In this document: in pieces, positions 45,165 through 56,467 of the stretch
Position numbering within the stretch: the first letter of the stretch is position 1
Layout of the letters: every line of letters begins with the position of its first letter
DNA from: Asterella californica
Taxonomy: Eukaryota; Streptophyta; Marchantiopsida; Marchantiales; Aytoniaceae
Assembly: GCA_036924285.1 (NCBI GenBank)
Contig: JAYKYS010000005.1
Location: 6,572,001 to 6,636,000, forward strand
DNA length: 64,000 nucleotides
Reading direction: 5' to 3'
Made by a program: the position numbers and the translations under genes
The notes under the pieces: generated by a model
Told to the model about the DNA's origin: nothing
Database searches by the model: none
The model's input: the letters and a program-made list of their open reading frames with translations, nothing else

Positions 45165-48100
45165 TCTCATAAGTGTTTATCATCCAAAAGTGATGGTGTT
45201 GTTTATTCTTGTCTTTAAGACCGTACCCAATTAGTCTAACATCACTCGATCTTTGAGAAGTGTCTTGTGAAAGTTGGACTTGGAAGTTACAAATCGTATT
45301 TGTGAGACAATATATGGTTGATTGATGAAACTCTATTAAGATTGATATGTTAAGTATCAATCGATAGTATATTTTCACGTCTTACTTTAATCATATTGTC
45401 TCTTAACTTAGATGCTTCACATTTTGTGAAATCTATCTCTAGTAATCATTTAATCAATAACTAATAGATTTAGAGAGAGAAAGAGGGAGAAACTAAGAAG
45501 AATGGTAATGAACTTCCAAAGATTGACTTTCAGTTCTGATGTGAGCTAAAACTCATCAAATATTGATTATATTATTGTGATATCGTCCAAAGTTTCAAAA
45601 AACATATAGTGTCATCTACATGTCAACTGTCACTTGAAAATGAAGGTTGTAGTGTTATAATGTTGTTCCTTGTACGTTTGAGCTTATGATACTACACATT
45701 GTATACTAACAATATATAGTACTATATACTACATAATGATAATACATACTACATCCATAGCACAAAAGATTATGAGAGGAGCAGATGAACAACCTTGTTG
45801 AACTTCTCTCCGAATTATAAAGGATTTTGACAAGAAATCACTGATTCTGACTCCAAAAGATGATTGTGAGTGTAAAGTGTCAACCCAATTGTGTATCTTA
45901 CTACGAAAGATCTCTGTTTGCTTATTGACGAGATTCTAAAAGACCATCACATACTGCTCGTCTGAAAAAATGTGATCTAACGTTGATATACGAAGGCAGC
46001 AAAAACCTTAAGAAAATCTTGGGTGCAGTTTTGTACTTCTCATCTCATGCACCAAAGAGAGTCAAAAGAACTAAAGAAAAACTTTCAATCCACCATGTTC
46101 AAACACAAATTGTGCATCATATTGTTTAGCATTAAATTCTCGTTCAAAATCATTCTATCCACAATATATCCTCTCAACTTTATAGTCTATGTGTCCAAGT
46201 TTTTTCGTCATCGACTTTCAAAACAAAAAGCTCATAAGGCAAACAATATCGGTGAGTCATTGATGAGACGTAGTGTATAGAGTCATGGCTGCTCAAAACA
46301 ATAATTAATATAATTATGTTTTGAAAAAATTTTCATGTGTGGATCTAGAATCATTATCTCTTTTGGTTCACTAGAAGTTGTTGAGAGGTTACACTCTCTC
46401 CAGTTAACATGTCACAATAGCATACTTTGATGTTTACGTACATATGTTTGGTTTGAATGGATATCTTATTCACATACATATGAAGATTCTAAACATGAAA
46501 TACTGATAGCTAGAAGTGAAACTGAATACCCATGTATAATCCATACAATGAACTGTTAGATCTCTCTAGTAGTTATCTTAGCGCTTGTTGTAAAATTTAT
46601 CGAATATATTTTATTATAACAAATGGAGGAGTCTCTATACCTTTCAGTGTTATATGTTCATTATTGTCTTACACTTTTATATAATTTGTTATCATCTGTT
46701 TATAGGTTTCATTGCTAAGATTAACTTAGAGGACGCTAGCTTGGCACACATAGCTCTCACTCATATTTGACTGAACACAAATAATCCCATAAAAAAGACA
46801 AGTACTCCCACTCAAGAAATACCTTGAGCAAGACTAAAAATCCACTTCATCTACGGTCCAACATATGAGGTGATAATTATATATCTTGTTTTTCTATCGA
46901 GGTATTTGTATAATATATTTAAAAATAAGAATTATGAAAAAACTTATCAGATCCATAAAGATGGTCCACCAGGAACATTTGTATTTTTTCATAAAAAACA
47001 CGGTTGTCCAAAAGATTACTACAGATTGTCAACTCAATGTTTTGCCTTTATAACTTGCAAATACTATGTCTAGTTGACCTAAGCATCGATTAAAGATCTA
47101 TTGTAGTGCGAATGTCCAATCCCACTTGAAGAAATCAACTAATATCGTACATAACAACAGTCGACTGGAAAATACATTCAATGTTTTGTAATTCACTCTT
47201 GATGATTGTAACTGAATATGAAACAGACAATAATAAAATGCGAGATCATGACACATGAAGAAGCGAGATCATGACTCACATATTCCATTTTCCATTGCTT
47301 ATAGTCTATTGAGATAATGAGTGAACTATAATACATTTCCTGATTTTATCCACCAATGCAGTATGAGGGACAACGACTTGAGTAATAGGAGATATCAAAG
47401 TTAGAACATTTTTTTAATATTCTTGATCACGAGAGGGAGTTACAACTTTGGCCAAATACATGTGGATATTTTTTGCAGGGATCCCATACTTATTTTTTGC
47501 TCGTTTTGCTCAAAGAAACACCATACTGATGAAATTATATTTTCGTATCATAAGGATAACCCTTAGCGAACCACGATTCCAAACAAACCTACAAATTACG
47601 ACATTCTTCATCTAAGACGGACTAATGTTTCCACTCAACTTTGACATCCCTTAGTGCAGTCTTTGACGAAATAATCACCTTTACCAACAGCTGGACATGT
47701 TAATCGAATAACTTAGAACCTTGATCTTTCACAACAAACAAGAAAAAAATATCATAGTTATTACACTGTAGTTTATACCAAGACGAATGTTGAAAGCCAT
47801 GAGCATGAACCAATCATCATGTCTCTCATACACAAGTCCACATAATATTAAAGCAATGATGAGAAGTTTTAATTGAAGAACTTAAGTATTAACATTCATT
47901 TTTCATTTGCAAAAGAAATTGAAACATCCCATACTAAGCAACTAGAGAATCATGAAGTGTAATATGTGATAACTATTCATAAGTTACTACGAGGTATCCA
48001 CTAATTTGGCAAATGTAATTGTCATAAGCCTTAATACATTACACATCTTACCACAATTTTAATAGTTATTGAATTCAATGATCCTCTATCTACGATTGTG

Positions 48101-48254
48101 GAATCTCACAACTAACTTTAGAATCATTCTATGAAACTCATTTTCAGTGTGTACATAGGCATCCCCAACGACCCTGTACAGTGAATTTCATTTTCTCTTA
48201 TCAGAAAACATATAAGTGTTATAAAAATATTTTGTAATAAGTTATAATAAAAGA
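45165..48254. other. AT-rich region, no gene recognised
   Basis: About 3 kb of very AT-rich sequence with stops in all frames. Short open frames such as 46023-46280 and 46870-47073 show no clear motif. It is probably an old, heavily mutated transposon. The chromovirus inserted at its left edge. Confidence 0.5.
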
Positions 48255-48413
48255 TTAAAATCGTTTATAAATGTTATATGTTAATCTCTCCGGGAATAGC
48301 AAATTGACCCAGACAGAACCCATAAGTGAAGAGCTAGCTGAGGCCTTGCTGGAGGTATAAATCCGAGAGTGAAAATATCAATTAGCGTCATTTTACAAAG
48401 ACATTAATATATA

Positions 48414-48445
48414 TTTCTAACCCTTCCCGCCGGAAGGGTTAGAAA
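48414..48445. repeat. Hairpin, 14-bp perfect arms
   Basis: Arms 48414-48427 and 48432-48445 around the loop CGCC. The AT-rich flanks pair further after one unpaired base. The core CTAACCCTTCCGGC recurs near 49877-49890. Confidence 0.8.
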
Positions 48446-48496
48446 CATATATTAAACACCCATGTACGCTCAAGTGAATAAGCAGCCTTGAATAGG

Positions 48497-48595
48497 GTCT
48501 TTGTGTGTTTGTCAACTTTCCACGTAGGGTTTTCCCTCATACATGACAGTCTTTGTGTGTTTGTCAACTTTCCACGTAGGGTTTTCCCTCATACT
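48497..48595. repeat. 52-bp tandem repeat, two copies
   Basis: 47 bases from GTCTTTGTGTG to CCCTCATAC are identical at 48497-48543 and 48549-48595. Confidence 0.9.
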
Positions 48596-48806
48596 CCCGA
48601 TGTCTTATACCAGATAAAGACAAATCCAAATATTCGTATTTGGAGAATAGACACATTTCACATGAAAATTGATATCGTATGAAAACAAATCAAAGACGAC
48701 ATTGGTCTAAAACATTAGAATCAAACACAAATAAAATTAAAAAGATGTTAAACACTAGATAATTAAACCTGAGATGCAGATAAAAAAGCAAAGAACAAAT
48801 ATTATC

Positions 48807-49040
48807 TTTTCCTTCCCCATTTACTTTCGGTAAGAAAGAACAGATTGCTTTGTTCCAGAAACCACCAAAACTAATTTCAATATTTTTCAATGAGTACTCA
48901 ATAATTAATTGTGAAGTGAATCACATACTGTAAAGCTTTAATTTAAACCCCTTACTTAACAGATTCTATAATTCCATCAACAAAATTACGGCAGAATTAC
49001 GTTAAACTCATAAAGCAGTGGCAAAAAGTTTGCGGAGCGG
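48807..49040. repeat. Diverged duplicate of window start
   Basis: Partner of 1-220. See that entry for the alignment. Confidence 0.6.
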
Positions 49041-50012
49041 CGTTATGTTACGGACAAAAGACACAAATTAACGAGCACGTCACAAATGTTTGTTACGTAA
49101 ACGTTTTCTGCCCTACGTGTGCTTACTTGCAACGTAAATCAACTTTGAAACAATAGATTATTCTATACGTTTATCACTCATTCATACTTTTTGAGTGATA
49201 AACTATCACTTCCTTGCATTATCACCCGAGTCCACTTGGTTTCATGTATTAGAGATGTTCTTATTATTGATACTTTTGTTGGGAATTAATCAGATGTGCT
49301 CCTGATGCGCTTTTGACACTATTCAATAGTTTACAAACTCTTCTAAATCTTTAGAATAACAGTTATATTAATATGTCACTAATCTCTCTATATTAATGAA
49401 ATATTATCGTGTTACTATTATGTGTCACTAATCTCACTATATTAATGAAACATTATCGTGTTACGGGAGTGCACTTCAAATCTCCTTAGATCGACTCGAA
49501 CACCCGACGTCTGAAGTCTAAACCAGTCCAGTTATCATTGGAATAACTTTTGGCTTTGTATTTAGATATTCTACTCTAAGTATAATACATGAACAATATA
49601 CTATATTTAGAATAATCATTACTCAGCGATAAATGAATTTTCTCTCCTCCTGAAATGAAGATCACAGTTATTTTAACTTGAACTGAACTTGTGTACGTAA
49701 CAACATAACGAATGGCTCAAGGAATGAGGAGCCCGAATTTTTTTTCCGCTTGTCGTTTTCTCTATTTTTGCCGGAGTGTCACTTTGGTTGTTTATTTATT
49801 GTCTAGACTTCCCTGCATTATTATTATCAGTTTCAAGTTCTGAAAAGAGGATAATGCAAAACAATTTAATTTATCACCTAACCCTTCCGGCAAAAATGAT
49901 CTTATGGGTTTTAGAGGGAGCTTGAATCTACATAACTTATAGGTTTTGTCTGGAAGTTATGAAATGCACTCTGCATATAACATTTATATTTAAACTATAC
50001 TATAATTAAAAA

Positions 50013-50450
50013 TCAAATTTAATATTATTTATATAATTATAGTGAACACCTCATAAACAACCTATATCTGAAATTGATAGTAGATCCAAACTTCTCAATC
50101 TTCACTGTCCGAGATTCAATTCACTGTCTAGTCTAATGGCCGTTATAGATTTTACTCCTCTTCCTTCACTTGTCTTTCTCACCTCCTCGAGGTCAAAATC
50201 AATGTTACAAGCATATTTATTCACTCATTCACACTTTCGAACAATGGATTATTCTATACATTTGTCACTCATTCCGTTCATGCATATCTCTTGTTATTCA
50301 CCTCATGCATGCATGTATATTCACCCATGTGCAAGTTCGTTTTGGGGACCGATGAGCATTGCCGCCCCGTTCGACGAAAACTTTACCATGTTGCTTATTC
50401 TAGGCGCGGTATTTAATCTGCGGGACGACGTTCTTGCTTAGATTTTAGGC
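50013..50450. other. AT-rich stretch with a repeat of 49147-49187
   Basis: The segment at 50239-50279 (around GATTATTCTATAC and CACTCATTC) is a close copy of 49147-49187 inside the neighbouring element. The open frame at 50136-50441 has no familiar motif. Confidence 0.5.
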
Positions 50451-50454
50451 TTCA

Positions 50455-50645
50455 AAAATATTTTTGACAATATTCCTCCTGGCAGTTCTCTTCGTTTCTT
50501 CTCAACGCCTCTTAAAGACGTTAATACTTTGGACCTCGTAAATAACACGCGAAAAATATTTTAACAGCCATTATTATTCTTTCTGGCGGTTCCGTTGCTT
50601 TCTTCAGTGCGACTCTTAAAGACCATAAGTATTACGTGGAGAGGT
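50455..50645. repeat. Diverged tandem repeat, period ~110 bp
   Basis: Two related units share AATATTTT, a GGCAGTTC/GGCGGTTC block, GCTTTCTTC/GTTTCTTC and CTCTTAAAGAC. They lie beyond the hairpin in the coding direction of the HUH frame. Confidence 0.55.
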
Positions 50646-50656
50646 CTGTGCACAAG

Positions 50657-50689
50657 AGCAGTTTAACACACGACCAGTGTTAAACTGCT
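50657..50689 (-). other. Perfect 13-bp hairpin downstream of HUH frame
   Basis: AGCAGTTTAACAC (50657-50669), loop of 7, GTGTTAAACTGCT (50677-50689). It lies ~850 bp past the stop of the HUH endonuclease frame on its coding strand, where rolling-circle transposons usually carry a subterminal 3' hairpin. The Helitron end CTRR does not follow; CTTG does. Confidence 0.65.
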
Positions 50690-50898
50690 GTTAAATTCAC
50701 TTCATTCACTGAAGACGATAAGTTTTAAGAGAAAAAAAGGCTGGTTTTTATTGTTTTTTTCTGGACAAGTTGCTGACTCCCGCAGCTGCAAACTTCTCAC
50801 ACGGCCTCTTGGACAGTATAAGCAAAAAGGCTCGTGTTTATTACAGGCAAGGAAACGAAAGCTCCCAAGAGGGATGGTTCACTTCTGAACATAACCGA

Positions 50899-51117
50899 AC
50901 ATAACTTAAGACTTCTGCTTCTGCTTTCTAGACAGTAAGACGAGACCGATGCTAACTGTCCAGCATTATATACAGCTAACAGTCTGCAAAATGGAGTGTA
51001 CAATAACGAAGTGAACATAACTTAAGACTTCTGTTGTCTGGACAGTAAGACGAGACCGATGCTAACTGTCCAGCATTATATACAGCTAACAGTCAATGGA
51101 CTGTACAATAACAGTGA
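50899..51117. repeat. Tandem repeat, two copies of ~105-115 bp
   Basis: Units at 50899-51013 and 51014-51117 share ACATAACTTAAGACTTCTG and a 50-base identical run around GACCGATGCTAACTGTCC. Confidence 0.88.
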
Positions 51118-51214
51118 AATAACCATTTGTCTTCGGTTTGCAAGCTATGGTCAGCTGCCTGCAACAGAGAACGAAACAGCAGAAATCTAACCGCAGCCGA
51201 ACCGTCTTTTCTGA

Positions 51215-51375
51215 ATCGCTGAATAGATTGTGTCAGGTCAGCGGGCACAGTGTAAGCAACACTCAAAGCTTGATACAGCAAAACCATCGCTGAATATATT
51301 CTGTCAGGTCACCGGGCACAGTGTAAGCAGCACTGAAAGCTTGATACAGCAAAACCATCGATCAATATATCGTTC
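51215..51375. repeat. Tandem repeat, 71-bp unit
   Basis: Two full units and a short third. Landmarks are ATCGCTGAATA, GGGCACAGTGTAAGCA and AAAGCTTGATACAGCAAAAC. Confidence 0.88.
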
Positions 51376-51536
51376 GACTTCAGCTTGGTCCGTGCTCTCG
51401 ACCTGCCACACCTACTCTTCTGCTGCTGCGTTTTCTGTGCAGAGTCATGGCAAACGTGAATAAGCAACGAGTGTCGACCAACAGTAGAGAAAAAAGCTGC
51501 TGTGAACCGTCAAGCCAAAGCAATGTCACTTTCATA

Positions 51537-52400
51537 TCATCTGTCCGCTCCAAGATGACGGTCGAGTGCACTGCATATAGACATGTAATCGGGTAAAGCA
51601 TCCACGTCTTGAAAATTGGGGACTGTCCTCGGTCTTTCTGCAGGAGAGGCGGCGATTATGCAGTCCTCCTCGTTCACAACGTCATTGTCAGGTTGTTCGA
51701 CGGTGAAATACCGAGCACGCGTTTGCGCAAAAAACACGTTGTCTATGTCAGCTATAGTAATCGTCTCTGGCCGAACAATTGCCTTCCACAAGGAGTCGCT
51801 TCTAGCCTTATGAATGCCACATGTCATCAACCATCGGCAGGAAGGACTATATTTACCAGATCTTATCATCGACCGGAGGCAGGTTCTTAAAGTCGTACCT
51901 AATGGGTGTCTGCTCCTGAACTTGTTGAATTGGAGTGCTCGTTGGAGAATGTTGTTGCAGTTTAACTCCACCCAATTTTTGGTGTCTGCAGCACCAAAAA
52001 GTGTAAACAGTTCTTCCCCGTCCTGAAGCATACTGTCTGTAATGTTCTTCATGCACGCTTTGTGATGAGCCTTAGCCTTGTCCTTCATGCAGTACCCCAC
52101 CATACCGACGAAGGTATGCAGGCCTCTGTTTGTTAGCGACTTGATACAAACTTCACCTCCAACAGGTCTGTCGAGTCCCTTCCAACCAAGAACAGCAAGC
52201 ACACGCTGTTTGACCTGCAAAGTAGTACTAGCTTCGACACATATAACGCCCTGTACATGCAAATGTAAGAGACTTCCTCCTCGTTCTACAGACAACAAAC
52301 TGCCCTTACACTCATCTTGCAGAAAACGACAGAGCAGTGGCCAACATCTGTCGATATCGAGGTCACTACCGGTACAATTGACTATAAGGGACAACTCCAA
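51537..52400 (-). CDS. HUH (Rep-type) endonuclease of a mobile element
   Basis: A 287-codon open frame; the first residue listed is a TTG, and the frame is open a little further upstream. The three motifs of HUH single-strand nickases appear in order. A hydrophobic strand LELSLIVNC is at the start (motif 1). HLH follows at residues 46-48 (motif 2, metal-binding His pair, about 52265). GYCMKDK has Tyr103 and Lys106 (motif 3, YxxK, nucleophile tyrosine, about 52094). The remaining ~180 residues have no Walker A or helicase motif. HUH proteins nick and join single-stranded DNA in rolling-circle replication and transposition. Candidates are a Replitron-like HUH-only transposon, a Helitron remnant that lost its helicase, or a fragment derived from a CRESS-DNA replicon. 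I cannot choose from sequence alone. Confidence 0.65.
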   Translation of the reverse strand: MELSLIVNCTGSDLDIDRCWPLLCRFLQDECKGSLLSVERGGSLLHLHVQGVICVEASTTLQVKQRVLAVLGWKGLDRPVGGEVCIKSLTNRGLHTFVGMVGYCMKDKAKAHHKACMKNITDSMLQDGEELFTLFGAADTKNWVELNCNNILQRALQFNKFRSRHPLGTTLRTCLRSMIRSGKYSPSCRWLMTCGIHKARSDSLWKAIVRPETITIADIDNVFFAQTRARYFTVEQPDNDVVNEEDCIIAASPAERPRTVPNFQDVDALPDYMSICSALDRHLGADR

Positions 52401-52419
52401 TCGTTTCGTTATAGGTACC

Positions 52420-52878
52420 TTACGCGTGTCGCTCGTCAGCGGTGGTGGTGGCAGCGTCTACGGACGGTGAGCTCTGGCAGCTCGTCTGAGCAACATGTTT
52501 AAAGGGATGGTGCTTGCAAGCGAATGTGAAAGATTTGTGATCCACGTCGTGACAGAGACAGCGAACACAGTTAAGGCGGTAAACAGCTACAACACTCGGT
52601 TTCAAAAGGCGTGGATCACTCGGATGGACTAAGAACTTAGGATACGAGAACAGTATGGAACGAGAGTCGCGTAAAACTAACCAAGCTCCTTCCGTCTGTA
52701 TATACTGGTACGATCCCACAACAGCCTGAAGACAACTCGTTGGTATAGAAAAAGATTTAGAAACTAGCACATAATCAAGCGTAGCAACTAAGAATTCGGG
52801 TGGTACAAGAGTGAAATGAAAGTCTATGTAAATGTAAGAGCGATATTTGTACAGATCGATATCAGAGAAGGAGAGCAA
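52420..52878 (-). CDS. Probable N-terminal part of the HUH protein, other frame
   Basis: A 152-codon open frame immediately upstream on the same strand, ending a few codons before motif 1 of the HUH frame. A single-base shift near 52421 would link them, and a GTAAGG donor-like site at the junction makes an intron a second option. It contains a Cys/His cluster (NCVRCLCHDVDH then CKHHPFKH) that could bind zinc. No other similarity recognised. Confidence 0.5.
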   Translation of the reverse strand: MLSFSDIDLYKYRSYIYIDFHFTLVPPEFLVATLDYVLVSKSFSIPTSCLQAVVGSYQYIQTEGAWLVLRDSRSILFSYPKFLVHPSDPRLLKPSVVAVYRLNCVRCLCHDVDHKSFTFACKHHPFKHVAQTSCQSSPSVDAATTTADERHA

Positions 52879-54420
52879 AGTTCCAGTGTAAAGACGGTAA
52901 GGAGGCGAACTGAGAGGGCGACGAAAACGATCGATATGACATGGACCCGAGAGATCAGTCTGGTGAGAGCAAACTGCTTCGAAGGCAGAGAAACTGTCGT
53001 GGAGTTGTCATGGAGGGCTGACGGTAAGGGGAGTGGAAGGAATATAAGCTACATCATCATCGGCAAGTACTTCCGAGATGAGACTACATGGAACGGACAA
53101 CTCATCATCATTGGCAACTGCATCGCGAACCTCATCGTCATCGAGAACAACAACCTGAGGAGGAGTAACGTCGTTCGACATGAAAAGAACCGAGAAAACG
53201 CGTACAATTGAAGAATGTAGATAGTCAGAATTGGAGTACTTATCTGGACAATGTGCAAGATGCTCACGCGTCGAGGTACAGCGAGCGAGGCGAAGACAAG
53301 AAGCAGCGAGCATGTCGGCATGACCGTCCCATCCGCCTTCCCATGCACGTCGATTTCTTCCTTTGCCGAGTTACAGCAAAGAAAGAACGCGACATGAACA
53401 AGGTTAGAAGATTTGCTAGAAGGAACGAAACAACGCGATGGAAAGCAAATGGGCAAAATCCACGAGGAAGTTCCAATCCAGCAAAGACGTGACGGGAAAA
53501 GCAATTCGTTCGTCGTCATTTGATACAGCGAAGCGAGCGAAAGCCTCGGTTCGAGCTCGGTACGTGCTGCAAACAACCGAAACAATGAGCAATGGGAAAC
53601 GAGGGACAGACAATGCGTTGCGAACGTGAAAGAGATAAAGACGAGAAGGCAAAGGAACGATGCAAAGCAGAATGATGCGAACGACGCGAAACACAATCGA
53701 GGGACGGAAGGCAGCGCTCGAAAGACGAGACGAAGCGATAACGCAGTGAACGCCGTTTCTGCCCGCCTTAGCTGCCGTTCATTTCAAACTTATTTCTCCT
53801 CGGTACAGCGGCTCCAAAGAAAAGAAAACGGGTCGGTTGCCTCCAAAGAAAAGAAATGTAGTCGCAGCTAAACATCCTCAGTGCCCGCCTCAGGTTTTCA
53901 AGTTTATTCCCGTCGGTTACCGCTACATAAGCGGCGGCCAACCGTTGGATTCCCTCCTCCACTTAAAAAAACGGTCGCTCCAATCTCGCTGTACATGCTT
54001 GGGGGATGCTTATGCTCCACTAGACCTCGCGATGTTCTTTGCTATTTCCAGATCATATCAAATATCAAAGTCATGTTCACCATCATGTATTGCTTCGGAA
54101 TTCATACAAGGTATACCATTTGTTCGTTCAACAATTTGTGTCGCGACAAAAAGAGATTTGCAACCTATAGCGCCCTGTACATGTATTTGTTGTCACCAGA
54201 GTTTCCACAAAAAGCATTCATCGAACTCCAGAAATTTACTTGATATCACCTCCAATAGGTTCTTTTACCCATGATCACACCTTTTTTTAACGATGTGTTG
54301 CTTGATATCACCCTTAACTGAATATCTATCACGAGATCAATGATTATTTAACATTTAAAATATTTTTATATTTTTAATATAAAATTTTCACTTTAAAGTA
54401 CTCTAGGTGACTCAAAAACC
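52879..54420. other. Upstream of HUH frame, no gene recognised
   Basis: Frames on both strands (for example 53049-53696 minus) look like chance openings. A direct repeat CTCCAAAGAAAAGAAA occurs at about 53810-53860. The minus frame 53768-53962 has a helix-like stretch, AAAYVAVTDGNKLENLRRAL, that might be an exon, but nothing supports it further. Confidence 0.4.
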
Positions 54421-54644
54421 TTTATTTTCTGGTTTGCTTTCAGAGAACTGAGAATTTAATCGTTATGCAAAAAATGAGTTTCATGATTACGTCTAGAAAT
54501 TGAAATCAACTTCAATTAATTTTCTAGTTTATTTTCAGAGAACTGAGAAATTTAATCCTGAAATCGAAATCAACTTCAATTTATTTTCTGATTTGCATCC
54601 AGAGAACTGAGAAATTTAATCTTGAAGTCCACATCAACCTCAAT
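54421..54644. repeat. Three tandem units of 64-95 bp
   Basis: Units at 54421-54515, 54516-54580 and 54581-54644 share CAGAGAACTGAGAA, TTTAATC and ATCAACTTCAAT or close variants. The first unit has ~30 extra bases. Confidence 0.85.
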
Positions 54645-56467
54645 AAACTCGAAGCTATTCATCTCGAAACAGCCTAATGAGTATTAAAAAAGATGTTAAA
54701 ATAAATTCGAGGTTTCTTGGAACAAAAGGAATCTTCTCTTCAGAGGAGAAAAGTCATATTTGTCTTCATGTATTTACACTCAAAACTCGAGGTTTAACAC
54801 TTAACTTATTTCCCATAACAACAAGCTGTGCAACAGTTCCCCCGAAGTTCATGCTGCATGCATATTTTGGGCCCATAGTACCACCTCCTACCGGAAACAT
54901 AACGGATAAAGAATAATCCGCTGCGAGTCCCCCGCAACGGAGGTCGCTTTAGATACGTACTTGACAGCGCTCCATGTCTTACAAATTTTGTCATTATACA
55001 GAAGTTCGGTATATCGTACGGCCACAAGTGAAAAATTGTGTGCACTGGTTCGATGGATCCACACATTCGACCTAAAGTCCCAACCCACTCCCAGAACGTT
55101 GGACAACAAAATCTGATTTGCCATGCGACACGAAACCCGCACTTCCGGTTTAAGACATTTAGGACCCAGGTGAGATAACTAGAGACAGCACCAACTTACA
55201 GTAACTAGAGTAAGAATGAAGTTAAACATTCTAACCAAGTTAGACGCCTTAGACTAGAGCCCGGTTAAGGCTCTCAAAGTCTTATGATTGTAAAAATCCA
55301 GGATATATAACGGTACACGGGTAAAGCAGCCAGGATATAATAAAGAAAAGACGATAAGTAAAGACGTACTTTAGGAAAAATCGGAGATAAACGAAAAGCT
55401 TCATTTCTGAGAATCAACCAGATATACTACTCCTGTAAATACTGGGATTCACTGAAAGATAGGGTGGAGGTAATCAACTCGAAAGTGTTGTAATCACCTA
55501 GCCTCTTTCCCCGAGCAGGATATGAAGGCCAGGCATGATCAAGGTCCTAGCTCTTTTCAGGCTCTTTGCATCACGTAGGAAACAACTTTCACCAAGGAAG
55601 GTAACAGGAACGGACTTTTATGAACAACTTTCTCGTAGTTGTCTCTGTCGAACACAACTAACCGAAACACCCGTAACTGGGGGCTACCAGGAAAATTCCA
55701 ACATATGCACACTGACAATTTTGTCCCTCGGTAAACACACTAATGTGTTTCCTCAGAGTCCACCGATCAGAAAACTTGACAGAAACTTAGCAAAGTGGAG
55801 CTCCTCTCGTCAAACTCCACTTCTATCTGACATGACTGCATCACAAAACGTGGTGGTGCTCAAACCTGTGGCTTCTACTATAGACCTTGGACCAGCTGGA
55901 AAGGAAACGACCCATAAGGCAAATGGAACAGACGAGTTGGCCCAGCAGCAAACTGTCGTCATCAGAGAAGTTGACGGCTTATCCCTATGGCTCCCATGAT
56001 GAACCGATAACATCCTAAGCAACTCAAGCTTTCAAACGGAAAACTCTCAGGAACACTTCAAAATCATGCCGGAACTGAGATTTATTCGAATGTCGCTTCC
56101 TTGAGTTTTAGATCGTAGCATAATCCATTCCCAGAAAGCCCTGGTACGGGTGTGATCAATAGCAATTCTATGTAGCATTCCATTCTACATGACCTACAAA
56201 AATTCCAGGTACAAAGACTGTGGCATCCTCTGCTCGTCTCTTTACTTCAGTTTTGCACTTGGATGTTGTTCTGGACATCGCCATATTGTCCTTTTATTTG
56301 CATGAACCAATAGACTTTACCATGACTAGCAAGTGGTACCGTGAACGAGTTCTCGAAACATTCTGTGAGGATAATAAAGACGCCTGCAGTTGCTTACAGC
56401 GGATGAGGTTCTCCAGAAGGAGAATCGACTGACGAAAGTGAACTGCACTGTGAAGTACTCGCTGTGG
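54645..56467. other. 3' flank of the ATP synthase epsilon gene
   Basis: No recognisable protein. The plus frame 55535-55999 is open for 154 codons but matches nothing I know. The part next to 56468 should be the 3' UTR of the epsilon gene. Confidence 0.4.

Larger units (their letters stand above)
48255..50012. mobile_element. Candidate element with diverged terminal inverted repeats
   Basis: The left end has TATAAATGTTATATG (48266-48280) and CCAGACAGAACCCATAAGT (48309-48327). Both recur inverted and diverged at 49974-49988 and 49935-49953, with similar spacing. The inside holds a 14-bp-arm hairpin, a 52-bp tandem repeat and the segment shared with the window start. No transposase is visible, so it would be non-autonomous. 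Confidence 0.5.

Noticed and set aside
45165..48254. Possible copia-like traces in the AT-rich block
   Set aside because: Individual words looked suggestive on the minus strand, but no ordered set of domain motifs could be read.
50899..51375. CRISPR-like array
   Set aside because: Units are plain tandem repeats without spacers, in a eukaryotic context.
51537..52085. Superfamily 3 or Pif1 helicase domain after the HUH domain
   Set aside because: No Walker A (GxxGxGK[ST]) or other helicase motif is readable in the remaining ~180 residues.
53049..53696. 215-codon minus-strand frame
   Set aside because: Phe/Ser/Cys-rich translation without motifs, the reverse of purine-rich DNA. Judged a chance frame.
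55535..55999. 154-codon plus-strand frame
   Set aside because: No recognisable motif or splice partner. It lies in the 3' flank of the epsilon gene.
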